Source: Branchipolynoe longqiensis (taxonomy: Eukaryota; Annelida; Polychaeta; Phyllodocida; Polynoidae). Taken from it: DNA of 64,000 nucleotides. Below the pieces are notes generated by a model that did no database searches, was not told where the DNA came from, and was given only the letters and a program-made list of their open reading frames with translations. The stretch is from the NCBI GenBank assembly GCA_030323885.1, contig CM059188.1, forward strand, positions 115,905,430-115,969,429. Reading direction: 5' to 3'. Positions 1 to 10,410 of the stretch are shown here, in pieces. Each line of letters begins with the position of its first letter. Positions within the stretch are counted from its first letter, which is position 1. A program made the position numbers and the translations under genes.

Positions 1-1745
1 GTGAAAGGTGTCAAAATTGAGGTGACAGGGCTGCCGAAACAAAATATCCTACCGGTCTCCAGGGAGAAAGGGACAGGATTAATATTAAAACAAAAAGTGG
101 GGGAAATGCTAACGCAAGGGGTAACAACAGATGCTTCGTATCTCACCTTTTTCTCAGGCCGAAGAAAGATGGCGACTTTAGACCCATACTGAACCTGTCG
201 AAGCTCAATGAACTGGTAATATACCGACATTTTAAAATGGAACAGTTAGGGACCGTAATGCAGCTAGTGCACAAAGGGGCGTGGCTGGCTAGCATAGACA
301 TCTCCCAGGCGTACCACAGCCTGGAGATCAGAGAGTTACACAGAGATCTCTTACAGTTCATATTTGAGGAATAGAGGTACAGTTCAGGACCCAGAGTGAA
401 GATAATGAGGGCAGTAATGAGCCACCTCAGAACCAACCACAACATCCTGCTGTGCTTCTATATCGATGATACTATACTAATAGGACGAACGCAGGCAGAA
501 GTCAGGACAGCAGTGAAACTAACGATAGACTTAGTCACCCACCTAGGGTTCACTATAAACCGGGAGAAGTCGGTGCTAGAACCAGGCCAGAACCTACAGT
601 TCCTAGGCTTCACTATCGACACACTAACGATAAGAGTAAACCTACCGAAAGATAAGTGTGAGGAACTATTGGGGCGCATCACAGACACACTCACCAACAC
701 CAAACTAAAAGTAAGGGATCTGGCTACACTAGTGGGGAAACTGGTAGTGACCGACCCAGGTAATAAATGGGCGAAAATAAGATCTAAGGTAATTGTGAGA
801 GCGCTAAACTGGAATATCCATGATTCCAACAACAACTATGAGAGCCCCTGCACGCTCACCAAGCGGGTGAAAGAATGCCTCTTATTCTGGATCAATAATT
901 TAGAAGCAACCAACAGGGAGTACGAACACAGACCAGTGGATGTGTGCGTCTTCACGGACGCATCATCCCACGGGTGGGGGTACTTCGACCAAACCCATAA
1001 CACACACTACGGGGAACAATGGGATGAGACGGTGAGCAACACCACACACATCAATGTCCTAGAGCTCAGAGCGGTAAGACGAATGCTAGAGCACACGGGG
1101 GAAAAGCTAAGGAATAGACACGTGTGGGTCTTTGCGGATAACACCACGACAGTAGCATGCATAGGGAAAGGGGGCTCGGCCAGGTCCAAAGAACGTCAGG
1201 AAGAAACCGAGCATGTCTGGACCCTAACTGAGAAACTAGAACTAAAACTAACCATAAGATTCTGTCCTGGGGTGGAAAACGTGGAGGCAGACTGGGCTTC
1301 ACAGGCTTTCACAGATGCGGGAGAATGGTCACTAGACAGTCAGGTATTGAGGGAAATATTCGATACACTGGGTACACCACACATTGACATGTTTGCCTCA
1401 CGGGATAATCACCAGCTGAACCGCTATGTGGCCAGGGAATTCGATAGGCAAGCGGAGGGAACGGACACTTTATCATTAAGTTGGCAACAGATTAACGGAT
1501 TTTTCTTCCCACCTTTCAGCTGTCTGTCCAAAGTGCTGGTGAAACTGGAGAGGGAGCAGCCCAAGGGAGTCCTCATCGCGCTAGACTGGCCAATGTAACC
1601 GTGGTTCCCGGTGCTACGACAGCTGTGGGGATACCAAGCAGCGATGAGGATCCCGGTGACGTCACGGACACTACGGATCAAAGGGGCGGGGGGGAAATTG
1701 TTCCCACTCGCCCACAAAATGAGTCTCCACGCGGTGAGACTCTAG
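1..1745 (+). pseudogene. DIRS reverse transcriptase / RNase H polyprotein, broken
   Basis: Reading starts in one frame (1 to about 150) and continues in another from about 153, giving LRPKKDGDFRPILNLSKLN and then YRHFKME, both typical of DIRS/Ngaro RT. The RT catalytic box reads YIDD (codons near 460-471). RNase H acids are visible in VFTDASSHGWG, NVLELRA, VFADNTTT and EADWAS. Breaks: a frameshift near 140-153; an in-frame TAG at 372-374, next to which the usual PFGLSSAP-like stretch is missing, implying a deletion of about ten codons; and a TAA at 1596-1598. After that TAA the same frame stays open to a TAG at 1743-1745 with family-like sequence (PWFPVLRQLWG). The products would be the enzymes that copy the element's RNA into DNA. 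Confidence 0.85.
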
Positions 1746-2740
1746 CAGGCATGTTCAGATCACTGGGCATAAACGAGGCGACGGCTGAACTGCTAACAGC
1801 ATAATGGGCGGATGCAACCAGGAGACAATACACACTGATCCTGAGGAGGTGGGCGCACCACTGTGACAAGGAAGGGATTAACGCCCGAAAGCCCCCCCTC
1901 AAAGAAGGGATAGAATACCTGGAGAGACTGTTCTCCGAAGGGGCAGACAAGACCACCGTCAACACCGTGAAGTCATTACTATCGACTTTTGTGACAGTGG
2001 GGGGGAGGCCGTTCGGGGAACATCCCCTAGTGAGCAGATTACTGAAGGGGATAGGAAACCTCAAACCCAACCGCCCTAAATACGAAGCAGTATGGGATCC
2101 CCGACAATTGTTGAACTACTTACAGGGGTGGGGCCCGACACGCTTACTAGATGTGGACCAGTTGAATAGAAGAACCACCTGCCTGTTCCTATTAGCCACA
2201 GGGCAAAGGCTCCAGGCCCTGGGCCTGATGAAGCGCAAGGACATCAGGTGGGGACAGGACCACTGCACGTTGAGATACTCAATGAAAATGAAATCCAACG
2301 ACCTAGCACGGAATCCCCTCGTCCTCACCTTCAGGGAATTTGGAGTGGAAGAACTATGTGTGTACACTCACCTGAAAACATATATGGACAAGAAGGAACT
2401 GACAGGGGCGGATCCGGCAGTATTCGCAACTACCAGGAGCCCGCATGTCGCGGCCTCACAAGAGACACTGACAAGGTATGTGAGAAATACCATGGCGGAA
2501 GCGGGGATAGACATGACACAATTCACGCCGTACTCTTGCCGGCACGCCTCCACCAGTGCGGCGGCAAGGAAACAAGTTCCACTGGCCACAATTATCCTGG
2601 CAGCGGGATGGACAGGCGAAACCACCTTCAGGCATTTCTACAACCGACCCCTATCCTCGGGGGGAAACGTGACAACCAACCTCATCCCTACCATCTGGGC
2701 AGAGGAGAGGGAAACAAGCGAGAGACCGACAAACAATTGA
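1601..2740 (+). pseudogene. DIRS tyrosine recombinase
   Basis: The frame is open from about 1601 to 2740 except for one TAA at 1802-1804; across the stop the sequence stays protein-like (WADATRRQYTLILRRWAHHC, an N-terminal SAM-like core-binding domain). The catalytic domain follows: GQRLQAL carries the first active-site Arg, PYSCRHASTSAA the second Arg, GW the Trp/His position and FYNR the nucleophilic Tyr. Many DIRS recombinases have His three residues before the second Arg; here that position is Tyr. The enzyme would integrate a circular DNA intermediate without a target-site duplication. It overlaps the RNase H C-terminus in another frame, as is usual in the group. The stop makes this copy unlikely to work. 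Confidence 0.8.
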
Positions 2741-2927
2741 CTCACTTAAATCATGTAACCATATATAAAATGTATCCAAGAATGCTTGTAACGAGGCTCG
2801 AGAGCCACTTATAGATACACAAAAAGAAATAAAAGCGAACCTAAACAACAAGTTAATGCCTCGCGTATGCTTCATTCACATTGTTGATTAGGAACAACAC
2901 AGGTACACAGCCGCAATACAAAGTAGC

Positions 2928-3204
2928 GGATGGCCCTCGTGGCCTGATTACCATCATAATATAAAATTCTGCTATTAACATGCAGCAGAATATGAATTAT
3001 TATGGTATGAAAGGGCCACGAGGGGCCATCGGCCCGCCCTGAGGTCTAGGGAGACCCACCCGAAGAACAGCTGCGTACCAGTGTTGAAACTACAAAAAAT
3101 GACGAGAGCTCGACAGATACGACATCCAGTAGCCGATGGCCCCTCGTGGCCCTTTCATACCATAATAATTCATATTCTGCTGCATGTTAATAGCAGAATT
3201 GTAT
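2928..3204. mobile_element. Foldback element with perfect 69-bp inverted repeats
   Basis: Bases 2965-3033 are the exact reverse complement of 3132-3200, with about 98 bp between. The arm contains GGGCCACGAGGGGCCATCGG. A third, diverged partial copy of the arm end sits at 2928-2960. There is no ORF. The perfect arms mean either recent insertion or gene conversion. It lies just downstream of the DIRS remnant; I could not assign it to a superfamily. Confidence 0.75.
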
Positions 3205-3207
3205 ACA

Positions 3208-3525
3208 CCCTAGCAACATCTAATGTCAGATCAGGACGGTTACCGGCTTGTGACAGTGCGTACTCATGCCACACTGGGAAATGAGGGTTGTACTGACTTG
3301 TGACAGTGCGCACTCATGGTGACTTTATAGTGCTGGGAGACTAGGCTGCCATCACCATGACCTGGTATCCCACTCAGTCATATTATCCTGACAATGAGCC
3401 AACCAGTCCTTGCCCTATCTTGATAATGCCGAGCGCCTGGCTAGGAAGCAACAAGTATCACAAGTCAGTACCCGTGCTGATATGACCTTAGGTGTTGCCA
3501 GGACATGCAATTCCAACAAACAGGC
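3208..3525 (-). mobile_element. SINE-A body (-), followed by a (+) tail fragment
   Basis: The - strand copy starts with the recognisable tail motif CAACATCTAATGTCAGATCA and runs through the body to about 3461 (CTAGGAAGCAACAAGTATCA). A + strand tail fragment (CCTTAGGTGTTGCCAGGACA) is fused at 3462-3525. A 70-bp piece of the body is repeated internally near 3240-3310. Confidence 0.7.
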
Positions 3526-3947
3526 AATCAAATTCTCTGTTTTTATGAATCCACCAAATTATATTATTACAATCCAGCTTACTAGCATTAAGCGCCCCAT
3601 AGCTGAAACCGGAACCCACTAATTGTGTATCGGTGTGTGTGTGGGGGGGGGGGGGGGGTGCAGATCGATGTGTTTGTGTACAGGATTGGGGGGGGGGCGG
3701 GGGAGGGGGGGCAGTGACACGCGCAACAGTGGAGCTTGCCACATATGTATATACGGGCATTTTACTCCTATTGGTATTAGTATTACACATGCTTCTATAG
3801 CAGGAAGTGCAGGTGAGTGAAACTTGTCATTGCTCATGCACATACGACAATACCAATTTGGTCTGTAGTTTATGCTGTGTTCTTAAATCGCTTATTCACA
3901 AGAGTGGTCTTCAATTCACCCGATTTCCCTTATTAGGGGCCTATATC
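3526..3947. other. Unassigned stretch with two poly-G tracts
   Basis: No gene or known repeat is visible. Between 3639 and 3716 two runs of mostly G (about 18 and 30 bases, interrupted) give a strong G-quadruplex-type composition on the + strand. Confidence 0.5.
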
Positions 3948-4345
3948 TGTATGCACCATGGCCCGATTTCCCACTCAGTCACATTATTCTGATACTGAGC
4001 TAACCAGTCCTTGCCCATTCCAAGTAATACCGAGTGACAAATCGGTAGAGTGCAGGCCTCCTGTGCGGGAGATTGGGAGCTTGATTCACGGTCGAGTCAA
4101 ACCAATGACTTACAAAATTTATACTTGTCGCTTTCTAGGCTTTAATATGATAGGACATGGACTGGTTAGCTCAGTGCCAGGATAATGGGACTGAGTGGGA
4201 TATTGGGCCATGTTGCTGGTGGCCTGGTCTCCCAATGGGGCAGCCCTCTAAAGTTGCCATGAGTGTGTACTGTCACAAGTCGGTACCTGTCCTGATATGA
4301 CCTTAGATGTTGCCAGAACTTAAAACTCCAACAACCAAAATTATG
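3948..4345. mobile_element. SINE-A head-to-head pair 1
   Basis: A truncated - strand SINE-A body (3948-4036) abuts a nearly complete + strand copy (4037-4345). The junction reads CCGAGTG then ACAAATCGGTAGAG, the A-box side of the tRNA-like head. The + copy has the B-box-like head end, the ATACTTGTCGC body start and the CCTTAGATGTTGCC tail. Confidence 0.75.
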
Positions 4346-4812
4346 GTCATATCAGGATGGATATCGACTTGTGCCAGTGTACACTCATCGCAACTTTATA
4401 GTACTGCCCCGCTGGCAGTCCAGGCTGCCGGCACCATGACCTGATTTCCCCCTCAGTCACATTATCCTGATACTGAGCTAACCAGTCCTTTCCCTCGCCA
4501 AGTAATATCGAGTGCCGAATCGGTAGAGAGTTTGAATCCCAGCCGAGTCAAACCAATATCTTATCACATTGATACTTGTCGCTACCTAGCCTGGCGCTGG
4601 GCATTACTAATACTAGGATAGGGCAAGGACTGGTTATCTCGGTGTCCAGATAATATGACTGAGTGGGATATCGGACCTTGGTGCCGGTGCCCTGATATCC
4701 CAGTGGGGCAGCAGTATAAATTCACCATGAGTACGTACTATCACAAGTTGGTGCCCGTCCTGATATGACGTTAGATGTTGCTAGGACGTAAAACAACAAC
4801 AAACAAACAATA
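4343..4812. mobile_element. SINE-A head-to-head pair 2
   Basis: A - strand body (4343-4514) abuts a + strand copy (4515-4812) at the same position as the previous pair (TCGAGTG then CCGAATCGGTAGAG). The head of the + copy is shortened. It lies directly after pair 1, so the region reads minus-plus-minus-plus. Confidence 0.75.
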
Positions 4813-5027
4813 TTAAGTACAGCTTTTACAAATAATAGTCGCCATGATTTTGCAAGACATTTTTGTATTTGCTCATTGTATACATGTCCAAAATTAATTT
4901 AGTTTGCGAATGCCATTGTTTCCCCATGCCCCCCACCTCTGCCAATTTGGATTTCCACCGCTGTGTATAACTTACAGCGTCATCAAAGGCCAGTTGCTCT
5001 CATATCATGTCTATGTGGTGTGGGAGG
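4813..5027. other. AT-rich spacer, then a fragment related to the SDR element interior
   Basis: 4813-4965 shows no recognisable feature. 4968-5027 is the reverse complement of sequence at 17168-17230, and continues after the MITE at 5383-5475. Confidence 0.55.
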
Positions 5028-5382
5028 TTAAAGCTGCATGGTCCGATGACAACGTCAAATTTTCAAAACAAAAACAATTATCTAGATTTGATTCTACATA
5101 TCTAACTTAGATACTGGTGCACTTATTAAACATTTGTCATCACATAGAAGGGAATATTGAGGCAATTGAATAGGACCTGTTACTGCGGAAGCCTATGGTG
5201 TTAGAATTTTGGCAAGCTTGCCAAAATTAATGTAGCACATTTGCACTTCAAATATCTCAAAAGTTTGCCATTTAAAATATAAGTTACTTCACACTAAACT
5301 AAGATCAAATATAATGGTCAACCTAATATGCTTATCTCCGAAAATGAGAGAAACTCAAAAACATCTGACTACGCAACTTTAA
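5028..5382. mobile_element. TTAA-flanked MITE, complete copy (family T)
   Basis: A 347-bp element (5032-5378) is bounded on both sides by TTAA (5028-5031, 5379-5382). Terminal inverted repeats are AGCTGCATGGTCCGATGA and its partner ending CTACGCAACT. It has no ORF. A TTAA duplication fits piggyBac or Kolobok transposases. The flanks join without a gap in a paralogous sequence at 17.1 kb, confirming the boundaries. Other copies are at 20153, 26301, 28375, 31281, 38398, 54490 and 57069. Confidence 0.8.
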
Positions 5383-5470
5383 CCAATCCCTTGGGTCGGT
5401 TTAAGTGGAGGCTCAGGCTTTCTATCGACCAACTGTCTAGTGGTGAAAACAAGTCTATTTAGACTTATCT

Positions 5471-5966
5471 ATGATAGTGTCGTGAGGGTGATGAAAATGG
5501 GAAATATTGCGCCTAGAGCGGGACTCGAACCCACATCTCTTTGCATTCCGGGCCAGTGTGCTAACCATTACACCACCTAGGCTCCCTGATATCAACACAC
5601 TCCCCACGCCTACCTGTCTATGTGGTTACTTGCCTGAGAGGTCAGTGCAGACCACTACACTCGTCCCCGTGGAATTGTAAGTCTTTTAATGCTTACAATT
5701 ACATACATACAGGCAATGCACTAACACATACATACACAGGATAGGTTCAACAACCGTACAGCGCAAAGCTTGTACAGGATCCTGGTCATGGAACCAGTGT
5801 CGTGGGGGTGATGAAAATGGGAAATATTGCGCCTAGAGCGGGACTCAAACCCACATCTCTTTGCATTCCAGGCCAGTGTGCTAACCATTACACCACCTAG
5901 GCTCCCTGATATCAACACACTACCCACGCCTACCTGTCTATGTGGTTACTTGCCTGAGAGGTCGAC
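5471..5966 (-). repeat. Tandem duplication containing a tRNA-like SINE head (family B)
   Basis: The block 5471-5640 recurs at about 5797-5966 with few differences. Each copy holds, on the - strand, a tRNA-like head: GGTGTAATGGTTAGCAC (A box) and GGGTTCGAGTCCCGC (B box; the second copy has TTTGAG). I found no pairing acceptor stem, so these are SINE-type heads and not tRNA genes. The 150 bp between the copies are unassigned. Confidence 0.65.
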
Positions 5967-6323
5967 CACTACAATAGGCAGCATTATATCGTTGGCGAAA
6001 TGGGCCGCTAGTAGGTGGGTGAGGCGCCGCCTGGAGGAAAGGATGAGAACTAGGGGAGCTGCTTGGAAGCAGTCCTCCCGGTCTCCAGGCCACACCCCAA
6101 CCTCCGTTAACCCATAGTAGAAAGGAGCATATCAAAAGGAAATGCTACAGGAGCAGTCGTAATAATAACAATAAGAAGGCAGAAGAATTACATACACAAT
6201 AATATTTGTATAAGTACTTTGTACCTCACAAAAATCTGAAGAGAGAAAAAAGGAAAAATTGATCAGTGTAACGAGTGCTTATCATATAGCATTAAATCCA
6301 TAATAATGTTCAACCCGCAGACC
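5967..6323 (+). promoter_or_regulatory. Upstream region of the MCFD2-like gene (candidate promoter and 5' UTR)
   Basis: This stretch lies before the first coding exon. 5990-6115 is GC-richer than its surroundings; 6120-6260 is AT-rich with no clear TATA box. An in-frame ATG at 6306 precedes the preferred one at 6324 by six codons. No transcription start can be fixed from sequence. Confidence 0.35.
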
Positions 6324-6466
6324 ATGGGGACGCCGGCCACCCTGCTACTAATTGTCCTCGTTTTCGCGCCAGTCCGCTTGTCAACACAACATGGCGGCTT
6401 TGAAATCAACCCCCACCGGGAAGCAGTGGATTCTCTCCGCCTATCAGAATTCGTCAGAAACAAAGA
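6324..6466 (+). CDS. MCFD2: MCFD2-like protein, exon 1 (signal peptide)
   Basis: Encodes MGTPATLLLIVLVFAPVRLS followed by about 28 residues. Residues 1-20 form a classic signal peptide: short N-region, hydrophobic core LLLIVLVFA, and a likely cleavage site after RLS. This places the protein in the secretory pathway. The ATG at 6324 was chosen because it sits in ACCATGG; an in-frame ATG at 6306 would add MFNPQT. The exon ends KNK plus GA, with a consensus GTAAGT donor at 6467, and the split codon is completed to Glu by exon 2. The pre-EF region is poorly conserved across the family, so assignment depends on the later exons. Confidence 0.75.
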
Positions 6467-6489
6467 GTAAGTAGTGTTCAGGCTTTACT

Positions 6490-6943
6490 GTGAGTTCACA
6501 CTGCTACATGTCGGTATACCCGTCCTGATATGACCTTAGATGTTGCAAGGACATAAGACCCCAGCTACCCACCCACTGTGCAGTCAGGGCTGGTACTCGA
6601 CACCTAAACACACGGTGAGTCCCATGAACCAAGTTTGTTTGCTTGTTTGTTGGCGTTTTACGTCCTGACAACACCTAAGGTCATATGACAGGGACCGACT
6701 TGTGACAGTGTGCACTTATGGTGACTTTATGGTGCTGCCCCACTGGAAAGTCAGGTCGCTGACACCATTTCCCGATATCCCACTCAGTCACAATATCCTG
6801 ACACTGAGCTAACCAGTCCTTGCCCTATCCTATTAATGCTGAGCGTCAGGCTATGAAGCGACGAGCATAAATTCTTAAGGTATTGGTTTGACTCGACCGG
6901 GAACTAAACTGCCGACCTTCCGATTAGGCCACAGTGCCCGGTA
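6490..6943. mobile_element. SINE-A tail fragment (+) and full-length-like SINE-A (-)
   Basis: 6490-6558 is a + strand tail (GACCTTAGATGTTGCAAGGA). 6640-6943 is a - strand copy running from the TTTACGTCCTGAC tail through the body to a tRNA-like head ending near CAGTGCCCGGTA. The two are separated by about 80 bp. Confidence 0.7.
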
Positions 6944-7005
6944 ACAAGTTTGCCAATCTTGATGCAATAACAAATAATAATTTGTTTCGGTTAGCCTGAA
7001 TAATC

Positions 7006-7280
7006 GTACTGGCCGAATTGGTAGGGCACAGGCTTCTCATGCAGAAACTTGGGAGTTCGAGTCCAAGCCGAATCAAACCAATGACTTATAAATTGTTATG
7101 TGCCGCTACCTAGCCTGGCGCTCGGTATTAATGGGATAGGACAAGGACTGTGTAATATTGGGTTATGGTGCCGGCAACCTGGTCTCCCAGTCAGGCAGCA
7201 CTATAAAGTCGCCATGAGTGCGCACTGTCACAAGTCGGTACCCGTCCTGATATGACCTTAGATGTTGCTAGGACATAACA
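7006..7280 (+). mobile_element. SINE-A (+), near complete
   Basis: Starts with the tRNA-like head GGCCGAATTGGTAGGGCAC, has the B-box-like GGGAGTTCGAGTCC, the body from CCAATGACTTATA, and ends GATGTTGCTAGGACATAAC with an A-rich tail. An alternating AT/GT microsatellite follows at 7290-7360. Confidence 0.75.
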
Positions 7281-7429
7281 AAAAAAAACTTTAGTGTCTG
7301 TATATGTATGTGTATATATGTGTTATATATTTATATGTATATATATATGCATATATAATATTAGATGCCTGTACACAAGACAAATATTCTGCTAGATAGC
7401 GCATGTAGTCATTCCTATATCGCAGGCAA

Positions 7430-7870
7430 ACTGAGGAAATTAGGCTGGTAGGAATGTCACACTTAAAGTCAGCCAGTATACCTTGCCTGGAAAACAAACA
7501 AACTCGGAATAGTTCTAATTTGTGCCACAGGGTGGTGCAGCTTAGTACTGAACTTTTCCACTTGGTTGTGTAGAGTGACCTAGATTGGTCATGTGACAGC
7601 TGTTGTTGTGAAAATGGCTGGGTGAGTGGAGAGAAGGGAGAGTAAAACTGATGTATTTTCAATTTTCTTTAGAGTAGTTCAAACAGGAAATATATTTGCT
7701 TTAATGTAGAATATATGTTAGTACAATTACATTGCATAATTCAATCAGAAACACATTTAGAAATGTTTTTGTTGTTGAATGTAAAAAGCAGTGAAACACA
7801 TGGGGTTTGAACCCACAACACCAACACCTTAACCTCTAGGCCGCAGAGACCACACATAGTTTCTTGTCTC
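7430..7870. mobile_element. SINE-C-type repeat, copy 1
   Basis: The block is shared, in the same orientation, with 40975-41375 (shared motifs GGGTGAGTGGAGAGAAGGGA and CTTTAGAGTAGT). Its right end has a tRNA-like head on the - strand (GGTCTCTGCGGCCTAGAGGT and GGGTTCAAACCCCAT). A + strand copy is at 42515-42745. Confidence 0.6.
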
Positions 7871-7975
7871 AGTTCAGGGTATTTGTATATATGACATCAT
7901 ATATACAAGGTATGTAATTGTGTATGTGTGTATGAGTCAGCCTCACGAAAACGGGACAATCGGTGGTCAAGTGAA

Positions 7976-8360
7976 GATGTCGGCGTCGCAATTCTTAAAA
8001 GTGTAGTGCATTTCTTTGTTTCATATTAAATTATCCTAGAAACAAATAAGGTTGTTGTATTTTCTCGACCTATACATTCAGTATAAATTTAAGGACGTTC
8101 CAACATCTCTGTCAATGCTAAACTATAATTATACCGATCGACGCCGACAGCCAATGATCGACGCCGACAACTTTAACAGATGTCGGCATCGCAATTCTTA
8201 AAGTCTCATGCATTTCTTTGTTTTATATTAAATTATCCTAGAAACAAATAAGGTTGTTGTATTTTCTCGACCTATACATTCAGTATAAATTTAAGGACTT
8301 TCCACCATCTCTGTCAATGCTAAACTATAATTATACCGATCGATGCCGACATCCATGCTC
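7976..8360. repeat. Direct tandem duplication of about 203 bp
   Basis: The sequence beginning TGTCGGCGTCGCAATTCTTA at about 7977 recurs at about 8180 and runs through TCTCGACCTATACATTCAGT to ACCGATCGACGCCGACA. Differences are few. No coding potential. Confidence 0.7.
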
Positions 8361-8532
8361 GACGCCGACAACTTCCACCAATTGGCCTCTTTTTCGTGAT
8401 CCTGACCCGTATATATATATACCATGTGTATATCATATGTATGATGTATATCTGACTATATGAATACATGGTACCCCGTCATTGAGGTGAATGTCTCATG
8501 ATCCTGTTTTAAATAAAGGATCAAATCTGAAT

Positions 8533-9055
8533 ACAGAGTCAACCCCGTTAAACCAAGCTCGGTTAAACCAAATGATCGGTTGATGATTACGACCAATCCA
8601 AACTTTTTTTGGCGGCCTGGCAAAATACTACCATTTATCATATAAAAAAGTTGGTTAAACCAAAGTCGGTTAATCCAAACTATCGGTTAATCCAAACAAA
8701 ATTGTCAGACCTATGCCACTTCCTGTATGGTTAAACCAAACTTTCATGTGGTTATAAGGTCATCTGAGACCCCACCGAATTTTGTATATGATAAATGGTA
8801 GTATTTTGAAGGAACCCTAGAAATTTGTTTGGATTACCCGATCGTTTGGTTTAACCGAGCTTGGTTTAAAGGGGTTATATTGTATGTACATAAAAAACAA
8901 TAATCAAAGTGTCCACATACATTGTATATTACATGTGCAATACACTCTTACTCACAGTCAAAGTCGAAACCAAAGCTCGGTTAAACCAATGATCGGTTAA
9001 TCAAAACAAATTTCTAGGGTCCCTTCAAGTTTGGTTTAACGGGGTTACACTGTAT
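8533..9055. mobile_element. MITE with AACCCCGTTAAACCAA termini, plus a truncated relative
   Basis: 8533-8883 starts CAACCCCGTTAAACCAAGCT and ends with the inverted counterpart CTTGGTTTAAAGGGGTTATA. Several further GGTTAAACCAAA motifs lie inside. 8963-9055 is a shortened relative ending TTAACGGGGTTACACTGTA. The TACAGTGTAACCCCG-type end suggests a TA-targeting element, not proven. Confidence 0.6.
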
Positions 9056-9569
9056 GTAGATACAGTGAACTCTAACAACATATTCTGTTGCGATTCTTAC
9101 CCTGGGCCATTTAGACACAATGAGCAGCGATACAATATTTACAATTTAAACCACTGAATTTGTCTGCCGATGAACATGTCCTGGTCTCATCATATCTTTG
9201 TCTAACATGTGTTTGTTTCCTCAACGAGCAGTCTGAAGGTTATCTGTATATCAGCTCCAGGGGTCACGTTGTTGCTTTACATATTATTTGTGTATAACTG
9301 GGAAGACGACCATTAATAGCTACACTGTTCGTACAATTTCTATTATTGTCAACATGTTAATTTATCTTTGGGTACTGTGTATGGAAATTGTAAATGAAAA
9401 ATGTTTAAAAATGTAAAAAAAAAGAAATTTTAATTTTTAAAATGTTATAAAAATAAGTCAGTTCCTTTGTTATCATGATTGATGAGTTATCAACTTACAT
9501 ATCTGTAATGCATGCACTACAACCGATGACGTCTAATCTCCAGGCTTTGTGATTTACTTCTAAACCCAG

Positions 9570-9650
9570 GCATCTGAAAGAACATCTAACAGACTTTGAC
9601 TTCGATCCTGAGAAAGCAACACCAGAGGAATTGGATTTCCACTTCTTCAA
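9570..9650 (+). CDS. MCFD2: MCFD2-like protein, exon 2 (linker before the EF-hands)
   Basis: An 81-nt exon between CCCAG and GTAGGT. It completes Glu48 and encodes HLKEHLTDFDFDPEKATPEE followed by LDFHFF and two bases of Lys75. It matches the MCFD2 layout in which a helix containing EHL is followed by an S/TPxEL helix and an HYFK-like end just before the first EF-hand. The exon is absent from simple long-ORF searches because it is so short. Its frame agrees with exons 1 and 3. Confidence 0.75.
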
Positions 9651-9706
9651 GTAGGTTCCATCCCTGAGCTGTCATATTCAATGAGCCCTACTTCAATGTG
9701 GTAGGC

Positions 9707-10040
9707 ACCAGACGGGATGGCTGAATGAGTTGAGCGTCCGTCTCCTGTTTTGGTAGATTGTGGGATTCGAACCCTGGTCGAGTAAAACCAATGAGTTAAA
9801 GATTGATACTTGTCACTTCCTAGCCTGACCCTCGGCATTATTCGGAAAGGGCAAGTACTGGTTGTCTCAGTGTCAGGATAATGTGACTGAGTGGGATATC
9901 AGGTCATAGTGCCAGCAGCCTGATTTCCCAATAGAGCAGCACTATGAAGTTGCCATGAGTGTGCACTGTCACAAGTTGGTACCCGTCCTGATATGACCTT
10001 AGATGTTGCCAGGATGTAAAACTCCAACAACCAACCAACA
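9707..10040 (+). mobile_element. SINE-A (+), full length, just after exon 2
   Basis: The head reads CCAGACGGGATGGCTGAATG, with a B-box-like GGGATTCGAACCC, then the body with GTGACTGAGTGGGATATCAG and the tail CCTTAGATGTTGCCAGGATG. It starts 57 bp downstream of the exon 2 donor. Confidence 0.8.
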
Positions 10041-10155
10041 AGTCACTGTGGTAGACTGCAGAACTCACCCAAAAGGTAGACTGGACATGGCGGAGTGTCG
10101 GTCTAGAACGCAACAGTCACGTGCCCCCCCCCCCCTAGTGTGTGCCACGTGACTG

Positions 10156-10410
10156 TATAAGGGTCATTCTCAGAAACTCTGTACTACTTTTGTGGCGTGG
10201 AAACCAAAAATGAAAACATTCCAAATAATAGCAGAATCTATATTCCTATGAAGGTTTATATGCTATGCATATGTCAGAGTTGACATTTCTTTTTTGCCTT
10301 TTTGGTTTTGATCTTATACAAATTGAGAAAGCCGTTAAAATTAACCGTGTAACATCTATTCCGTAACATATTTTAACACACACAACAAATTCAAACAGGA
10401 TTTTATTGAA
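10156..10410 (+). mobile_element. Partial MITE, family with GGGTCATTCTCAGAAAC end
   Basis: Matches the left part of the element at 60988-61526 (CATTCCAAATAATAGCAGAA, CATATGTCAGAGTTGACA). The right terminal repeat is missing. Confidence 0.6.

Larger units (their letters stand above)
1..2890 (+). mobile_element. DIRS-type (tyrosine recombinase) retrotransposon, 5'-incomplete and decayed
   Basis: The first 2.9 kb encodes, in order, a reverse transcriptase, an RNase H with a C-terminal extension, and an overlapping tyrosine recombinase. This order is diagnostic of DIRS-like elements, which integrate with a recombinase instead of a DDE integrase. The left end lies outside the window, so gag and the left terminal repeat cannot be seen. 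After the recombinase stop (2738-2740) about 150 bp of non-coding sequence with an AATAAA-like motif near 2827 is probably the 3' terminal region; its exact end is not determined. At least one frameshift, three in-frame stops and a deletion in the RT core show that this copy is dead. Confidence 0.85.
6467..9569 (+). other. Intron 1 of the MCFD2-like gene
   Basis: A 3,103-bp phase-2 intron, GTAAGT to CCCAG. It holds SINE-A fragments (6490-6558, 6640-6943, 7006-7280), a SINE-C-type repeat (7430-7870), a tandem duplication (7976-8360) and a MITE (8533-8883) with a truncated relative (8963-9055). 9056-9560 shows no recognisable feature. Confidence 0.75.

Noticed and set aside
5500..5600. tRNA-like sequence with A and B boxes on the - strand
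   Set aside because: No acceptor stem pairs, and the same block is duplicated at 5830-5925 and continues into a SINE-like body.
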